The notes beneath the pieces are model-generated. The model was given only the letters and a program-made list of their open reading frames with translations, was not told the DNA's origin and ran no database searches. From the NCBI RefSeq assembly GCF_013372285.1, contig NZ_CP054301.1:2783001-2847000 (forward strand): DNA of 64,000 bases, in the 5' to 3' direction. Shown here one piece after another: positions 44,087 to 54,273 of this stretch (its first letter is position 1; each line of letters opens with the position of its first letter). Both the position numbers and the translations under genes were made by a program. This stretch comes from Marinomonas primoryensis (GTDB lineage Bacteria > Pseudomonadota > Gammaproteobacteria > Pseudomonadales > Marinomonadaceae).

Positions 44087-45103
44087 ATGAAATTAAAAAG
44101 GTTTATTGCCAAAGCCATGTCAGCGACGGCATTTTTCGCATTGCTGTCGGCTCCCGTGACAGTACAAGCAGAAGACATGAAAACGCTGAACTTCGGCATC
44201 ATTTCTACCGAATCTTCACAGAATTTAAAAACAGTCTGGGTGCCATTTTTAGACGATATGTCTAAGAAACTGGGCATGGAAGTAAAACCTTTTTTTGCTT
44301 CGGACTACGCAGGCATCATCCAGGCAATGCGTTTTGATAAAGTCGATATCGCTTGGTTAGGCAACAAATCGGCGCTAGAAGCGGTTGACCGTTCTGGTGC
44401 GCAAATATTCGCACAAACTGTCGACGTAACGGGTAATCCAGGTTACTGGAGCTTGTTATTGGTCAACAAAAACAACACCAAAATCAATTCTGTTGCTGAC
44501 ATGCTTGAACACAGCAAAGAATTAACCTTTGGAAATGGTGATCCAAACTCTACATCTGGTTTTTTAGTGCCTAGCTACTATGTGTTTGCCAAAAACAACG
44601 TTGATGCAAAGAAAATTTTCAAACGCACAACCAACGCAGGCCATGAAACAAACTTCCTTGCGGTCGCATCTGGACAGGTGGATGTAGCGACGAACAACAC
44701 GGAAAACGTGGCTCGCATCAAGTTAACGCACCCTGATAAATACGACAAAGTAAAAATCATCTGGAAATCGCCTTTGATCCCAGCTGATCCTATTGTATGG
44801 CGTAAAAACTTACCTGAAAGCGTCAAAGGTAAAGTCTACGACTTCATGATGAGCTACGGAAAAACCAACGATTCTGCTGAAATTGAAATATTAGAAGCAC
44901 TACAGTGGGCACCATTCAAAGCCTCTAATGACGATCAACTATTGCCAATCCGCCAGCTAGTGTTGTTCAAAGAACGCCTTAAGTTAAACAACGATCCAAA
45001 AATGGCAGCGAATGAAAAATCACAAAAAGTACAAGCCATTGATGATCAGCTAGCCGAACTAAATCGTGCAATGGACGCTATTGCCGCCGCAAAAACCAAC
45101 TAA
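44087..45103 (+). CDS. phnD: Phosphonate ABC transporter periplasmic binding protein
   Basis: 338 residues. Signal peptide (MKLKRFIAKAMSATAFFALL, then APVTVQAED). The phosphonate-binding pattern is clear: NFGIISTESSQNLKTVWVPF, FDKVDIAWLGNKSALEAV, LTFGNGDPNSTSGFLVPSYY and NAGHETNFLAVASGQVDVAT. It captures a range of phosphonates. Typical length. Confidence 0.95.
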   Translation: MKLKRFIAKAMSATAFFALLSAPVTVQAEDMKTLNFGIISTESSQNLKTVWVPFLDDMSKKLGMEVKPFFASDYAGIIQAMRFDKVDIAWLGNKSALEAVDRSGAQIFAQTVDVTGNPGYWSLLLVNKNNTKINSVADMLEHSKELTFGNGDPNSTSGFLVPSYYVFAKNNVDAKKIFKRTTNAGHETNFLAVASGQVDVATNNTENVARIKLTHPDKYDKVKIIWKSPLIPADPIVWRKNLPESVKGKVYDFMMSYGKTNDSAEIEILEALQWAPFKASNDDQLLPIRQLVLFKERLKLNNDPKMAANEKSQKVQAIDDQLAELNRAMDAIAAAKTN

Positions 45104-45206
45104 TTTCTTGCAGATCTAACGTAGGAAAAACCGCATTAAGGTAAAGGCGTGGTCACAACCTCGCCCTTACCTTCACTTTCGGATTAAAGACGAATTGAGA
45201 CGTAAT

Positions 45207-45995
45207 ATGAGCGATATAACGGCAAACCCTCTCATCAAAAAGCCTTTTAATTGGGTATCGGCAATAAGCTGGGCAGTGCTTTTTATGCTGCTGGGTTGGG
45301 GCTGGAATGCGGCCGAAATGAATCCGCTTATCTTAATTAAAGACAGCGGCAATATGTTGGAATTTGCGGGCGATTTTTTCCCGCCAGATTTTCGTGATCT
45401 TTCCTATTATCTAGATGAAATGATCATCACCTTGCACATCGCTCTTTGGGGAACGGTGCTAGCGATTATTTTCGCCATCCCTTTTGGTTTGATGAGTGCT
45501 GAAAACATGGCACCGGCTTGGCTTTATCAACCAGTGCGCCGCCTGATGGATGCGTCTCGTGCCATTAATGAAATGGTGTTTGCCATGCTGTTTGTGGTCG
45601 CCGTCGGACTCGGCCCTTTCGCGGGGGTAATGGCGTTGTTTATTCATACTACCGGCGTATTAGCCAAGCTATTTTCTGAAGCGGTTGAAGCGATCGATCC
45701 GCGTCCTGCAGAAGCCGTTAGAGCCACTGGTGCGAACAAGCTTGAAGAAATTCTTTATGGGGTGATTCCACAAGTCCTTCCTCTGTGGATTTCCTATTCC
45801 CTGTATCGATTCGAATCCAATGTGCGTTCAGCCACCGTTGTCGGCATGGTGGGCGCTGGCGGTATTGGCGTCATCCTTTGGGAAAGCATGCGAGGTTTTA
45901 ACTTTCAGCAAACGTGCGCCGTGATGATCGTCATCATTATCTGTGTGGTCATTATTGATTTGATTTCACAGCGTTTGCGCAAAGCGTTTATCTGA
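45207..45995 (+). CDS. phnE: Phosphonate ABC transporter permease
   Basis: 262 residues from the ATG at 45207. Hydrophobic helices flank the EAA loop [22 protein letters not shown]. The protein continues [21 protein letters not shown] as in other PhnE. One intact copy, with no sign of the frameshift found in E. coli K-12 strains. The binding-protein, ATPase and permease together form the importer. Confidence 0.95.
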   Translation: MSDITANPLIKKPFNWVSAISWAVLFMLLGWGWNAAEMNPLILIKDSGNMLEFAGDFFPPDFRDLSYYLDEMIITLHIALWGTVLAIIFAIPFGLMSAENMAPAWLYQPVRRLMDASRAINEMVFAMLFVVAVGLGPFAGVMALFIHTTGVLAKLFSEAVEAIDPRPAEAVRATGANKLEEILYGVIPQVLPLWISYSLYRFESNVRSATVVGMVGAGGIGVILWESMRGFNFQQTCAVMIVIIICVVIIDLISQRLRKAFI

Positions 45996-46101
45996 TTTTT
46001 TTTTGCCCAGAAAATTTGTCTAGACAAGCAATCAATAAGACAAATAGTTACCAAGCGCCTTTTTACATAAGGCTCTTTTTAAAATCAAGCACGAGAAGAC
46101 T

Positions 46102-46794
46102 ATGGCCATTTATCTAAAGATTGCCCAGCAACTTAAAAACGAAATCCACCAGCAGTACGAATCTGGAGATCTCTTGCCTGCAGAACAAAAGCTGGCAAGT
46201 CGTTTTCAAGTGAATCGTCATACGGTGCGTCGCGCCATCGATGAGTTGGTGCAAGATGGTTTGATCAAGCGTTTTCAAGGACTGGGCAATCAAGTCACAC
46301 AGCCAGCGATTGATTATTCTCTCGATAATCAATCCTGTTTTACCTACAACCTATCCAAAGCAGGCATGACACTAGAAACCCAAGTACTCGGTTGCTGCGA
46401 AGAAACGCTGCCCTATGAGCTTACGAAACGGCTCACGTTACCAAATGACCAAAAGGCAGTGATGATCAAAACCTGTCGCTCTATTAACGAACAAGCGACA
46501 ACCTTGATCAAGCACCACCTCTTTGGTGTGACTAAACAGGTAATGCGTGGCTATCAGTCCGATTCGTTACACAATTTTTTGCAGGAACATTACCAATTTC
46601 AAGCAACCAGAGGAAAGACTCGACTCAAAGCCCGCATGCCAACCTTTGACGAATGCCAACAACTGCAAATTGGCCGTGGTATTCCAGTGATGGAAATTCA
46701 TTCCCAATATTACTTAATCGAAAGCGACACACTGATGGAATACTCCATCAGTGTCAGCCGTAGCGATATTTTTGAATACAGTGTGGAGCCTTAA
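46102..46794 (+). CDS. phnF: GntR-family regulator PhnF
   Basis: 230 residues. GntR helix-turn-helix at residues 1-75 (YLKIAQQLKNEIHQQYESGD, LASRFQVNRHTVRRAIDEL), then the UTRA (HutC-type) ligand-binding domain. PhnF members repress or modulate phn operons; the 107-base gap before it and phnG starting just after it place it inside the operon. The effector is unknown. Confidence 0.94.
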   Translation: MAIYLKIAQQLKNEIHQQYESGDLLPAEQKLASRFQVNRHTVRRAIDELVQDGLIKRFQGLGNQVTQPAIDYSLDNQSCFTYNLSKAGMTLETQVLGCCEETLPYELTKRLTLPNDQKAVMIKTCRSINEQATTLIKHHLFGVTKQVMRGYQSDSLHNFLQEHYQFQATRGKTRLKARMPTFDECQQLQIGRGIPVMEIHSQYYLIESDTLMEYSISVSRSDIFEYSVEP

Positions 46795-46798
46795 CACC

Positions 46799-47263
46799 AT
46801 GATTAGCAAACCTATGTCTGACACACAAAAAACCAGACAACATTGGATGTCAGTAATGGCAAAATCAAGTTCAGACAGCTTGATCAAACTATCCAATGTT
46901 TATATGGATCAACAAGACTTTGAAAACATCCGTCCCGCCGAAGTAGGACTGACACAAATTCGCGGTCGTATGGGCGGAACGGGGTCTCAGTTTAATGTGG
47001 GTGACATGACCATCACTCGTTGTGTCGTACAATCCGCGAAAGGCCATTACGGCCACAGCTACATTGCAGGACGCGATAAAAACCACGCTATTCGCGCGGC
47101 TCAACTCGACGCCATGCTGCAAGACCCAACCCATCAGTACAGCATAATACAAAACATCATTCAGCCTTTGGCTCACACCTTAGCCACACAGCAGGCTCAA
47201 AAAGCCAACAATGTGGCGCAAACCAAAGTGAACTTTTTCACCCTAGTTCGAGGGGAAGACTAA
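46799..47263 (+). CDS. phnG: C-P lyase core subunit PhnG
   Basis: 154 residues from the ATG at 46799; another ATG at 46814 is possible. Motifs IRPAEVGLTQIRGRMGGTGS and GHSYIAGRDKNHAIRAAQLDA are those of PhnG, part of the PhnGHIJ complex that forms the ribose-1-methylphosphonate triphosphate intermediate. It starts right after the phnF stop. Confidence 0.95.
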   Translation: MISKPMSDTQKTRQHWMSVMAKSSSDSLIKLSNVYMDQQDFENIRPAEVGLTQIRGRMGGTGSQFNVGDMTITRCVVQSAKGHYGHSYIAGRDKNHAIRAAQLDAMLQDPTHQYSIIQNIIQPLAHTLATQQAQKANNVAQTKVNFFTLVRGED

Positions 47264-47265
47264 TC

Positions 47266-47892
47266 ATGACAGCACTCACCTTAATCAAAGGTTTTCAAAA
47301 GCCTACACACGACAGTCAGCGGGTATTTCGTCAATTACTCAAAGCCATGAGTGAGCCCGGCACACTGGTTCGCGTCGATTCACCAGAGTCCATTGACTCC
47401 CTTCATGCCAGCACTTTTGCAGTGTGCCAAGCAATGATGGATCAACAAACACCGCTGTGGTTGTCGCCGCATTTTGCGACACCAAACATCAAACACAATC
47501 TGCATTTTCATACTGGCGTGCCTATCGTTGAAGAAAGCCAACAAGCGCTCTTTGCCTTAATAAGTCCAGCTGAAATCGATTCTGTTGAGCGATTCCCTCA
47601 TGTCTTTTTTCAAGGAACAGACGAGTACCCAGAAACGGGCTGCACTGTCATCGTTCAAGTGCACAGCGTGAAAGATAATATTTCAAAAGGCGTTAATTTG
47701 CGTCTCACTGGGCCAGGCATCGAGACGGCGCAACTGGTTTCCATCAGTGACCTTTCACCGCCACTGTTGAACTACTTGTCGAATCAAACAGGAGAACGTA
47801 ACGGGTCTTTCCCACTCGGTTTAGATTTTATCTTTATCGACAAAAACCAACTCGTTTGCCTACCCAGAACCACTCAAGTGGAGGTACTTTAA
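47266..47892 (+). CDS. phnH: C-P lyase core subunit PhnH
   Basis: 208 residues. Conserved PhnH features: FQKPTHDSQRVFRQLLKAMS at the N-terminus and GTDEYPETGCTVIVQVH, LRLTGPGIE. It is a fold-related (PLP transferase-like) partner that joins the PhnGIJ complex. Abuts phnI directly (its stop is followed at once by the phnI ATG). Confidence 0.95.
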   Translation: MTALTLIKGFQKPTHDSQRVFRQLLKAMSEPGTLVRVDSPESIDSLHASTFAVCQAMMDQQTPLWLSPHFATPNIKHNLHFHTGVPIVEESQQALFALISPAEIDSVERFPHVFFQGTDEYPETGCTVIVQVHSVKDNISKGVNLRLTGPGIETAQLVSISDLSPPLLNYLSNQTGERNGSFPLGLDFIFIDKNQLVCLPRTTQVEVL

Positions 47893-49008
47893 ATGTACGT
47901 GGCCGTAAAAGGCGGAGAAACCGCCATCAACAACGCGCACAAATTGCTCGATAAAAATCGTCGCGGTGATATGCAAATTCCTGAAATGTCCGTGGCACAA
48001 ATCAGTGAACAGCTCCCTCTGGCTGTCGCTCGGGTAATGACTGAAGGGTCAATTTATGACCCACAACTGGCGGCATTGGCCATCAAACAATCTGCGGGGG
48101 ATTTAGTCGAAGCCATCTTCTTATTACGCGCTTATCGCACCACGCTAAGTCGCTTTTATCGCAGTGAAGCGATTGATACCACACAGATGCAAATAGAGCG
48201 CCGAATCTCGGCGACTTTTAAAGATTTACCTGGCGGCCAACTTTTAGGATCAACATTCGACTACACCCATAGACTGCTGGATTTCACCTTATTAGCCGAT
48301 GGAAGAACCCCTCCAGAGTTAGAAAATATCACGTCCACTAATACTGAAAATGAACCTGAAGCCATGACTCGTGTCTTGCAAATGCTCGAACGGGAAAAGC
48401 TTATCGTAGAAGAAGTGGATGAAAACATTACGCCTGCCGATATAACGCAAGATCCGCCGTCTTACCCTTGTGATCGCAGTGCACGCTTGCAATCTCTTGT
48501 GCGTGGCGACGAAGGCTTTTTACTCGCACTGGGCTATTCCACTCAGCGTGGTTACGGCCGTAATCACCCGTTTGCAGGAGAGATTCGAACAGGCGAAGTA
48601 GACGTCTTTATCACCCCAGATGAACTCGGTTTCAGCGTCGATATTGGCAGTATTCAAGTGACCGAATGCGAAATGATCAACGGCTTTAGCAAGCTAGAAG
48701 ACGACGACATTAAGTTCACTCGAGGCTATGGACTGGCGTTTGGCCAAAATGAACGAAAAACCCTATCTATGGCATTAATTGACCGCGCACTACAGGCGGA
48801 AAAGTACGACGAAGAACGCGTGTCCCCTGCTCAACAAGAAGAATTCATCTTATCCCATTGTGACAACGTAGAAGCGTCGGGGTTTGTTTCCCATCTAAAA
48901 CTCCCCCACTACGTGGATTTTCAATCTGAGTTGGAACTGTTGCGTCGCTTACGAAAAGAACAGGCGAATAAAGAAACAGCCAATACCGAAAAAGGAGAAC
49001 AAGCATGA
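47893..49008 (+). CDS. phnI: C-P lyase core subunit PhnI
   Basis: 371 residues. N-terminal MYVAVKGGETAINNAHKLLD and the central GFLLALGYSTQRGYGRNHPFAGEIR motif are diagnostic. PhnI acts as a nucleosidase and joins the phosphonate to a ribose. It ends in ATGA shared with the start of phnJ. Confidence 0.96.
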   Translation: MYVAVKGGETAINNAHKLLDKNRRGDMQIPEMSVAQISEQLPLAVARVMTEGSIYDPQLAALAIKQSAGDLVEAIFLLRAYRTTLSRFYRSEAIDTTQMQIERRISATFKDLPGGQLLGSTFDYTHRLLDFTLLADGRTPPELENITSTNTENEPEAMTRVLQMLEREKLIVEEVDENITPADITQDPPSYPCDRSARLQSLVRGDEGFLLALGYSTQRGYGRNHPFAGEIRTGEVDVFITPDELGFSVDIGSIQVTECEMINGFSKLEDDDIKFTRGYGLAFGQNERKTLSMALIDRALQAEKYDEERVSPAQQEEFILSHCDNVEASGFVSHLKLPHYVDFQSELELLRRLRKEQANKETANTEKGEQA

Positions 49009-49937
49009 GCCTATCTTCCACAAACAGCGTCAATCCTGTCATTAATGACGTCACGCTTGACCCCATAAAAGACGGCTACAACTTCGCTTATCTTGACGAG
49101 CAAACCAAACGCATGATTCGCCGTGCGTTACTTAAAGCCGTGGCGATTCCCGGTTACCAAGTCCCTTTTGGTGGGCGTGAAATGCCCATGCCTTATGGCT
49201 GGGGAACCGGCGGCATTCAGCTTACCGCCGCGGTAATTGGTGAAAGTGACGTTCTAAAAGTAATCGATCAGGGCGCAGATGACACCACCAACGCCGTCAG
49301 TATTCGAGCCTTTTTTAAGGAACTTACTGGTGTAGAAACCACCGAAAAAACCGTAGACGCCAGTTTGATTCAAACCCGTCACCGTATTCCTGAAACACCA
49401 TTAAGCGCCGATCAGATTTTGATTTATCAAGTACCGATTCCAGAACCACTGCGCTTTATCGAACCGAGCGAAGTGGAAACACGCAAAATGCACGCGTTAG
49501 AAGACTACGGTGTGATGCACGTAAAACTCTATGAAGACATCGCCCATTTCGGTCATATCGCCACCACATACGCTTATCCTGTGCGAGTGAACGACAGATA
49601 CATTATGGATCCGTCGCCTATACCCAAATTCGATAACCCAAAAATGCATCAAATGCCGGCATTACAACTGTTTGGCGCGGGACGAGAAAAACGTATCTAC
49701 GCGGTTCCACCTTACACCAAAGTCGAAAGTTTGGACTTTGAAGATCATCCTTTTGAGATTCAAACTTGGGAAGAAAGCTGCGCCATTTGTGGTTCTCAGA
49801 GTAGTTTCTTAGACGAAGTCATTATTGATGATCAAGGCTCCCGCAGCTACTTATGCTCGGACACCGATTACTGCCGACAGCAGGTCGATAAGAACGAAGC
49901 GCACGCCACACAAACTGGAGAGAAAAATCATGACTGA
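49005..49937 (+). CDS. phnJ: Radical SAM C-P lyase PhnJ
   Basis: 310 residues. The unusual [4Fe-4S] motif is intact near the C-terminus: C-X2-C-X21-C-X5-C (SCAICGSQ ... YLCSDTDYC). YGWGTGGIQLTAAVIG and LKLYEDIAHFGHIATTYAYP-like segments also match. It cleaves the C-P bond with SAM to release methane and a cyclic phosphate. The phnK start lies inside its last three codons (8-base overlap). Confidence 0.97.
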   Translation: MSLSSTNSVNPVINDVTLDPIKDGYNFAYLDEQTKRMIRRALLKAVAIPGYQVPFGGREMPMPYGWGTGGIQLTAAVIGESDVLKVIDQGADDTTNAVSIRAFFKELTGVETTEKTVDASLIQTRHRIPETPLSADQILIYQVPIPEPLRFIEPSEVETRKMHALEDYGVMHVKLYEDIAHFGHIATTYAYPVRVNDRYIMDPSPIPKFDNPKMHQMPALQLFGAGREKRIYAVPPYTKVESLDFEDHPFEIQTWEESCAICGSQSSFLDEVIIDDQGSRSYLCSDTDYCRQQVDKNEAHATQTGEKNHD

Positions 49938-50766
49938 CACTCTCATGCCGACTAAACCAATACCGACTAAATCAACCATCAATGAAGCAATGATGAATGA
50001 ACCACTTCTAAAAGTGAACAAACTGACTAAGTTATACGCACCGGGCAAAGGTTGCGAAGACATCAGTTTTGATCTTTATCCCGGAGAAGTCTTGGGCATT
50101 GTCGGGGAATCGGGTTCAGGAAAATCCACCTTGTTGACCAGTTTATCTGCTCGCCTAGCGCCAAACGCAGGGGAGATTCTTTATCTTAATCGTGACAATA
50201 ACTGGCTTAATCTTTATCAGCTTTCAGAAACAGAACGCCGTTATTTGTTGAGAACCGAATGGGGCGTGGTACACCAACACGCTCGTGATGGTTTACGCAT
50301 GGGGGTTTCTGCTGGTGCCAATATCGGCGAACGTTTAATGGCCGTTGGCGAACGCCATTACGGCAAGATTCGCGATAAAGGCTTGCAGTGGATGGAAGAT
50401 GTGGAACTGGACGTCAGCCGTATCGATGATAAACCGTCTACCTATTCTGGCGGTATGCAGCAACGCCTACAGATTGCCCGCAATCTGGTGACTCACCCAA
50501 GAGTCGTCTTTATGGACGAACCCACCGGCGGACTTGACGTGTCGGTTCAAGCGCGCTTATTGGATTTACTGCGTACCTTGGTAACCGAAATGAACCTTGC
50601 CGTGGTGATCGTTACTCATGATCTTGCCGTAGCTCGGTTGTTGGCTCAGCGCTTAATTGTCATGCGTCACGGAAGAATTGTCGAAACAGGTTTAACCGAC
50701 CAAGTGCTCGACGACCCACAGCACGCCTACACCCAGCTATTAGTGTCATCGGTGCTGACCCCTTAA
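49930..50766 (+). CDS. phnK: C-P lyase complex ATPase PhnK
   Basis: 278 residues from the ATG at 49930, which overlaps phnJ by 8 bases; the upstream open frame is the shadow of phnJ. Walker [16 protein letters not shown], signature YSGGMQQRLQIARNLVTHPR, Walker B VVFMDEPTGGLDVSVQ. An ABC-type protein that binds the core complex rather than a membrane permease. Confidence 0.95.
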   Translation: MTDTLMPTKPIPTKSTINEAMMNEPLLKVNKLTKLYAPGKGCEDISFDLYPGEVLGIVGESGSGKSTLLTSLSARLAPNAGEILYLNRDNNWLNLYQLSETERRYLLRTEWGVVHQHARDGLRMGVSAGANIGERLMAVGERHYGKIRDKGLQWMEDVELDVSRIDDKPSTYSGGMQQRLQIARNLVTHPRVVFMDEPTGGLDVSVQARLLDLLRTLVTEMNLAVVIVTHDLAVARLLAQRLIVMRHGRIVETGLTDQVLDDPQHAYTQLLVSSVLTP

Positions 50767-50832
50767 CCAATAGCGCCTTAATCCAAACCGTTAATCCAAA
50801 CCGTTAATCCATTTTCATAAGGCTATTTAGCG

Positions 50833-51597
50833 ATGACAAGTGCCAACATGAGTAACACCAGCACAACCACTATGATTCAAGTGGAACAGCTCAGTAAAAT
50901 CTTCACCCTGCACAATCAGGGCGGCATACAGCTGCCCATTTTAAACAACGTCGATCTGCAGATTTCTGCGGGACAATGCACCGTATTACATGGCGAAAGT
51001 GGCTCAGGAAAAAGTACCCTTCTACGTACTTTATATGCTAACTACTTACCAAGTTCAGGAGCAATTTATGTTCGTCATCAAGGCGACATGCTGGATTTAG
51101 CCACGGCAACTAGCCATGAACTATTAGACGTAAGACGCCACACCATTGGTTACGTCAGCCAATTTTTAAGAGTCATTCCAAGGGTTTCCACACTTGATGT
51201 GGTCAAGCAACCACTGAAAGAACGTGGCGTGGCCGACGACGAAGCCGAAGCCAGAGCAACACTTTTGTTGCAACAGCTCAATATTCCAGAGCGTTTATGG
51301 TCGTTAGCGCCTAGTACTTTTTCGGGGGGCGAACAACAGCGAGTAAACATCGCTCGTGGCTTTATTCAAGATTATCCAATTTTATTATTGGATGAACCAA
51401 CCGCGTCTTTGGATCAAAAAAATTCAGAAGTGGTCGTGCAATTAATCAAAAACGCACTGGCTAAAAGTATCGCTGTGGTCGGTATTTTCCATGATAGCCA
51501 AGTGCGTAGTGCCGTCGCTGATCATGTATTTTCCGTGAACGAAAACAGCCTTCACACCACTCAGACCAACGACCAGACAGTCGCCCTAAACCACTAA
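50833..51597 (+). CDS. phnL: C-P lyase complex ATPase PhnL
   Basis: 254 residues. [19 protein letters not shown], signature [20 protein letters not shown], Walker [15 protein letters not shown]. Second ABC-type ATPase of the complex. A repeated CCGTTAATCCAAA phrase occupies the 66-base gap before it. Confidence 0.94.
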   Translation: MTSANMSNTSTTTMIQVEQLSKIFTLHNQGGIQLPILNNVDLQISAGQCTVLHGESGSGKSTLLRTLYANYLPSSGAIYVRHQGDMLDLATATSHELLDVRRHTIGYVSQFLRVIPRVSTLDVVKQPLKERGVADDEAEARATLLLQQLNIPERLWSLAPSTFSGGEQQRVNIARGFIQDYPILLLDEPTASLDQKNSEVVVQLIKNALAKSIAVVGIFHDSQVRSAVADHVFSVNENSLHTTQTNDQTVALNH

Positions 51598-51613
51598 TTT
51601 TGGAGAAGTAATC

Positions 51614-52750
51614 ATGATTTTAACCAATGCACAAATTGTCTTAGCCAATGAAGTCATTAAAGGCACAGTAGTGATTAACGAGGGCGTTATCACACACATT
51701 GACCATGGCAACGTGTCTTTGCCTGGCGCCATTGATTGCCACAATGGTTACCTGACCGCTGGTATGGTCGAATTGCACACAGACAACATGGAGAAACATT
51801 TCACACCGAGACCAGGGGTAAGTTGGCCTGCGATTCAAGCGTTTAAAGTCCATGATGCTCAAATGATCAGCGCAGGAATCACCTCGGTATTCGATGCGGT
51901 TTCAGTGGGCGATGTTATCGAAGGCAGCGAACGATTAAACAATCTAAGCCGCATGGTCGATGCGCTTAATGAATCCCGTGAGCGTGGTTTAACCCGTGCC
52001 GATCACTTTTTACATTTACGCTGTGAAGTCAGCCATAAAGACACATTAAACAATTTTCAAGCACTGTTGAAACAAACCCCCGTACAACTTGTGTCTGTCA
52101 TGGATCATTCTCCCGGCCAACGTCAATTCGCTAAAATGGAAAAATATCGCGAATACTACCAAGGTAAATACAAGCTATCGGATGCCGAAATGGACGCGTT
52201 TATTACTCGTCAAGTTGATGCTAGCCAACGTTACAGCGCGACGTTTAGAGAAAGTATTTGTGCGACCTGTCACGAATTAAATATTCCCCTCGCCAGCCAT
52301 GACGACGCCACTTTAGAGCACGTGGAAGAATCTGATCATTTCAAAATGGTGATTGCAGAATTCCCGACCACGGCTGAGGCCGCAAAAGCCGCTCACAGCA
52401 AGGGAATGAGTGTCTTAATGGGCGCGCCAAATGTGGTTCGTGGTGGCTCTCACTCAGGCAACATTGCGGCCCATGAACTGGCAAGCGCTGGTGTATTGGA
52501 CATTTTATCCAGTGATTATTACCCTGCGAGCCTATTAGAGTCCGCGTTTTCAATCGCTCAGTTAGAAAACAATGATTACGATGTGCCTAAAGCCATGAAT
52601 TTGGTCAGCTTAAACCCTGCAAAAGCCGCAGGTTTAAACGACAGAGGTCAAATTGCTGTCGGCCAAAAAGCTGACTTGATTTGGAGTACCTTAAAAGAGG
52701 ATCATGTCCACATTGAGCAAGTCTGGAAAAACGGCCAGCGGGCCTTTTAA
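51614..52750 (+). CDS. phnM: Ribose-1-phosphonate triphosphate diphosphohydrolase PhnM
   Basis: 378 residues of the amidohydrolase family. Metal-binding residues lie in TAGMVELHTDNMEKHFTPRPG, VMDHSPGQRQFAKMEKY, and IPLASHDDATLEHV, with DILSSDYYPASLL near the end. It removes pyrophosphate before C-P cleavage. Typical length. Confidence 0.95.
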   Translation: MILTNAQIVLANEVIKGTVVINEGVITHIDHGNVSLPGAIDCHNGYLTAGMVELHTDNMEKHFTPRPGVSWPAIQAFKVHDAQMISAGITSVFDAVSVGDVIEGSERLNNLSRMVDALNESRERGLTRADHFLHLRCEVSHKDTLNNFQALLKQTPVQLVSVMDHSPGQRQFAKMEKYREYYQGKYKLSDAEMDAFITRQVDASQRYSATFRESICATCHELNIPLASHDDATLEHVEESDHFKMVIAEFPTTAEAAKAAHSKGMSVLMGAPNVVRGGSHSGNIAAHELASAGVLDILSSDYYPASLLESAFSIAQLENNDYDVPKAMNLVSLNPAKAAGLNDRGQIAVGQKADLIWSTLKEDHVHIEQVWKNGQRAF

Positions 52751-52808
52751 TCATTGACGAATAAAGCGTCTAATGAAAAAGAAGTAATGAGAAATAAACA
52801 GGACAACT

Positions 52809-53399
52809 ATGAGTAAGGTCATTTATCTCATCGGTGCTTCGGGCAGCGGCAAAGACTCTGTTTTAGCCGGCGTACGCCAATGGTTAAATACTGAAGCACT
52901 TAGACCGTCGCCCAACCTAATGATTGCCAATCGCTACATTTGTCGCGATTGGCAATCTGGTAACGAAAATCACATAGAATTGAGCGAAGCGGAATTCCAG
53001 CGACGCCAACAACTGGGTTGCTTTTCTTTAGAGTGGCAAGCCAATGGATTGCGCTACGGCATTGGCAAGGAAATCGACCTTTGGCTAGCAAAAGGTCAGA
53101 ACGTCATCGTCAATGGGTCAAGAGAATACTTGCCCATCGCCATGACGATTTATGGCAAAGATTTAGTGCCTGTATTGATCAAGGTGGAGACAGACATACT
53201 GCGCCAACGATTAATAAGCCGAGGCCGTGAATCGCTACCGAATATCGAGGCGCGGCTGACTCGAACGCAGCAGCAATTCGCCTCTTCCAAAGCAAAAGGA
53301 CCGCTTGATCAGTGTCATGTCATAAACAATAACACCAACATTGACGACGCCGTGCTGCAGCTTATTAGTTACCTTAATTCACTGTCTACCCGTTCATAA
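52809..53399 (+). CDS. phnN: Ribose 1,5-bisphosphokinase PhnN
   Basis: 196 residues. P-loop YLIGASGSGKDSVLAGVRQW at the start, and IEARLTRTQQQFASSKAKG near the end. It converts ribose 1,5-bisphosphate to PRPP, completing carbon recovery from the C-P lyase pathway. The gap before it (52751-52808) has no other feature. Confidence 0.94.
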   Translation: MSKVIYLIGASGSGKDSVLAGVRQWLNTEALRPSPNLMIANRYICRDWQSGNENHIELSEAEFQRRQQLGCFSLEWQANGLRYGIGKEIDLWLAKGQNVIVNGSREYLPIAMTIYGKDLVPVLIKVETDILRQRLISRGRESLPNIEARLTRTQQQFASSKAKGPLDQCHVINNNTNIDDAVLQLISYLNSLSTRS

Positions 53400-53435
53400 A
53401 AAAGTGACTGAATGACAAATGAAAGAGAAAAAATC

Positions 53436-54194
53436 ATGTTGAATATTCGAATTCTTGGCTCAGGTAACGCGGGTCAAGTTCCGGTTTGGGGCTGTGATTG
53501 CGCGGCATGTGAACGAGCAAAACAAGATGACACGTTTCGCCGAGGACCTTGCAGTCTTGAAATTCGCACTGAGCTTGGTGTGACTCTGATTGACGCGGGT
53601 ATCACCAACTTGGCAGAGCGATACGAGTTTGATGAGATTCAACGAATTATCCTGACTCACTTTCACATGGATCATGTTCAAGGTTTGTTTCATTTACGTT
53701 GGTCTGAACGACCAGAGAAAATTCCGATATTTCGACCGGACGATCAAAAAGGCACTGACGATCTTTATAAACACGCTGGCGTGCTCGATTTTCAGCCGGC
53801 GTTTATACCATTCAAAACCATGCAATTTGATGATTTTTCGATTACGCCTTTGCCATTACTGCATTCTAAAATCACCTTAGGCTATTTCATTGAAAAGAAC
53901 GGTTTTACCCTAGCGTATCTCACTGACACCGTCGGTTTACCTGAAACAACACAGGCATACTTAACCAACAAAACGCTGGATTACCTGATACTCGATTGCT
54001 CAGAACCACCAACGTCAACGGCGCCTAGAAATCATAACGACATCAATCTTGCTCTCTTGGCCTATAACACCCTGCAGCCGAAAACCATGATACTCACACA
54101 CATCAGCCATCGCTTAGATTGCTGGCTGATGGAGCATGGAGACAGTTTGCCTGACAATATGCTCATTGCGAAAGATGGCATGACGGTAATATAA
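53436..54194 (+). CDS. phnP: Phosphoribosyl 1,2-cyclic phosphate phosphodiesterase PhnP
   Basis: 252 residues from the ATG at 53436; an ATG 8 codons upstream (53412) is less well placed for a ribosome binding site. Metallo-beta-lactamase fold with ILTHFHMDHVQGLFHLRW and HNDINLALLAYNTLQPKTMI, LTHISH; the first cysteine-rich part (PVWGCDCAACERAK) binds a structural zinc. It opens the cyclic phosphate. It ends the operon; a terminator follows. Confidence 0.95.
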   Translation: MLNIRILGSGNAGQVPVWGCDCAACERAKQDDTFRRGPCSLEIRTELGVTLIDAGITNLAERYEFDEIQRIILTHFHMDHVQGLFHLRWSERPEKIPIFRPDDQKGTDDLYKHAGVLDFQPAFIPFKTMQFDDFSITPLPLLHSKITLGYFIEKNGFTLAYLTDTVGLPETTQAYLTNKTLDYLILDCSEPPTSTAPRNHNDINLALLAYNTLQPKTMILTHISHRLDCWLMEHGDSLPDNMLIAKDGMTVI

Positions 54195-54243
54195 AAAATG
54201 CCCACGCTCTTTCTCTATTTCTAGTAAAAAACGTGGGCATTGT
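54192..54243. terminator. Bidirectional hairpin between phnP and the cbiM-type gene
   Basis: TGCCCACG / CGTGGGCA stem; on the minus strand it is followed by a T-run, fitting termination of the permease gene ending at 54274, and on the plus strand it closes the phn operon. It resembles the hairpin at 42754-42806, so the phn genes are bracketed by related sequences. Confidence 0.8.
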
Positions 54244-54273
54244 ATTTAGTCGTGCTTGATCAAGTCATTTCGC

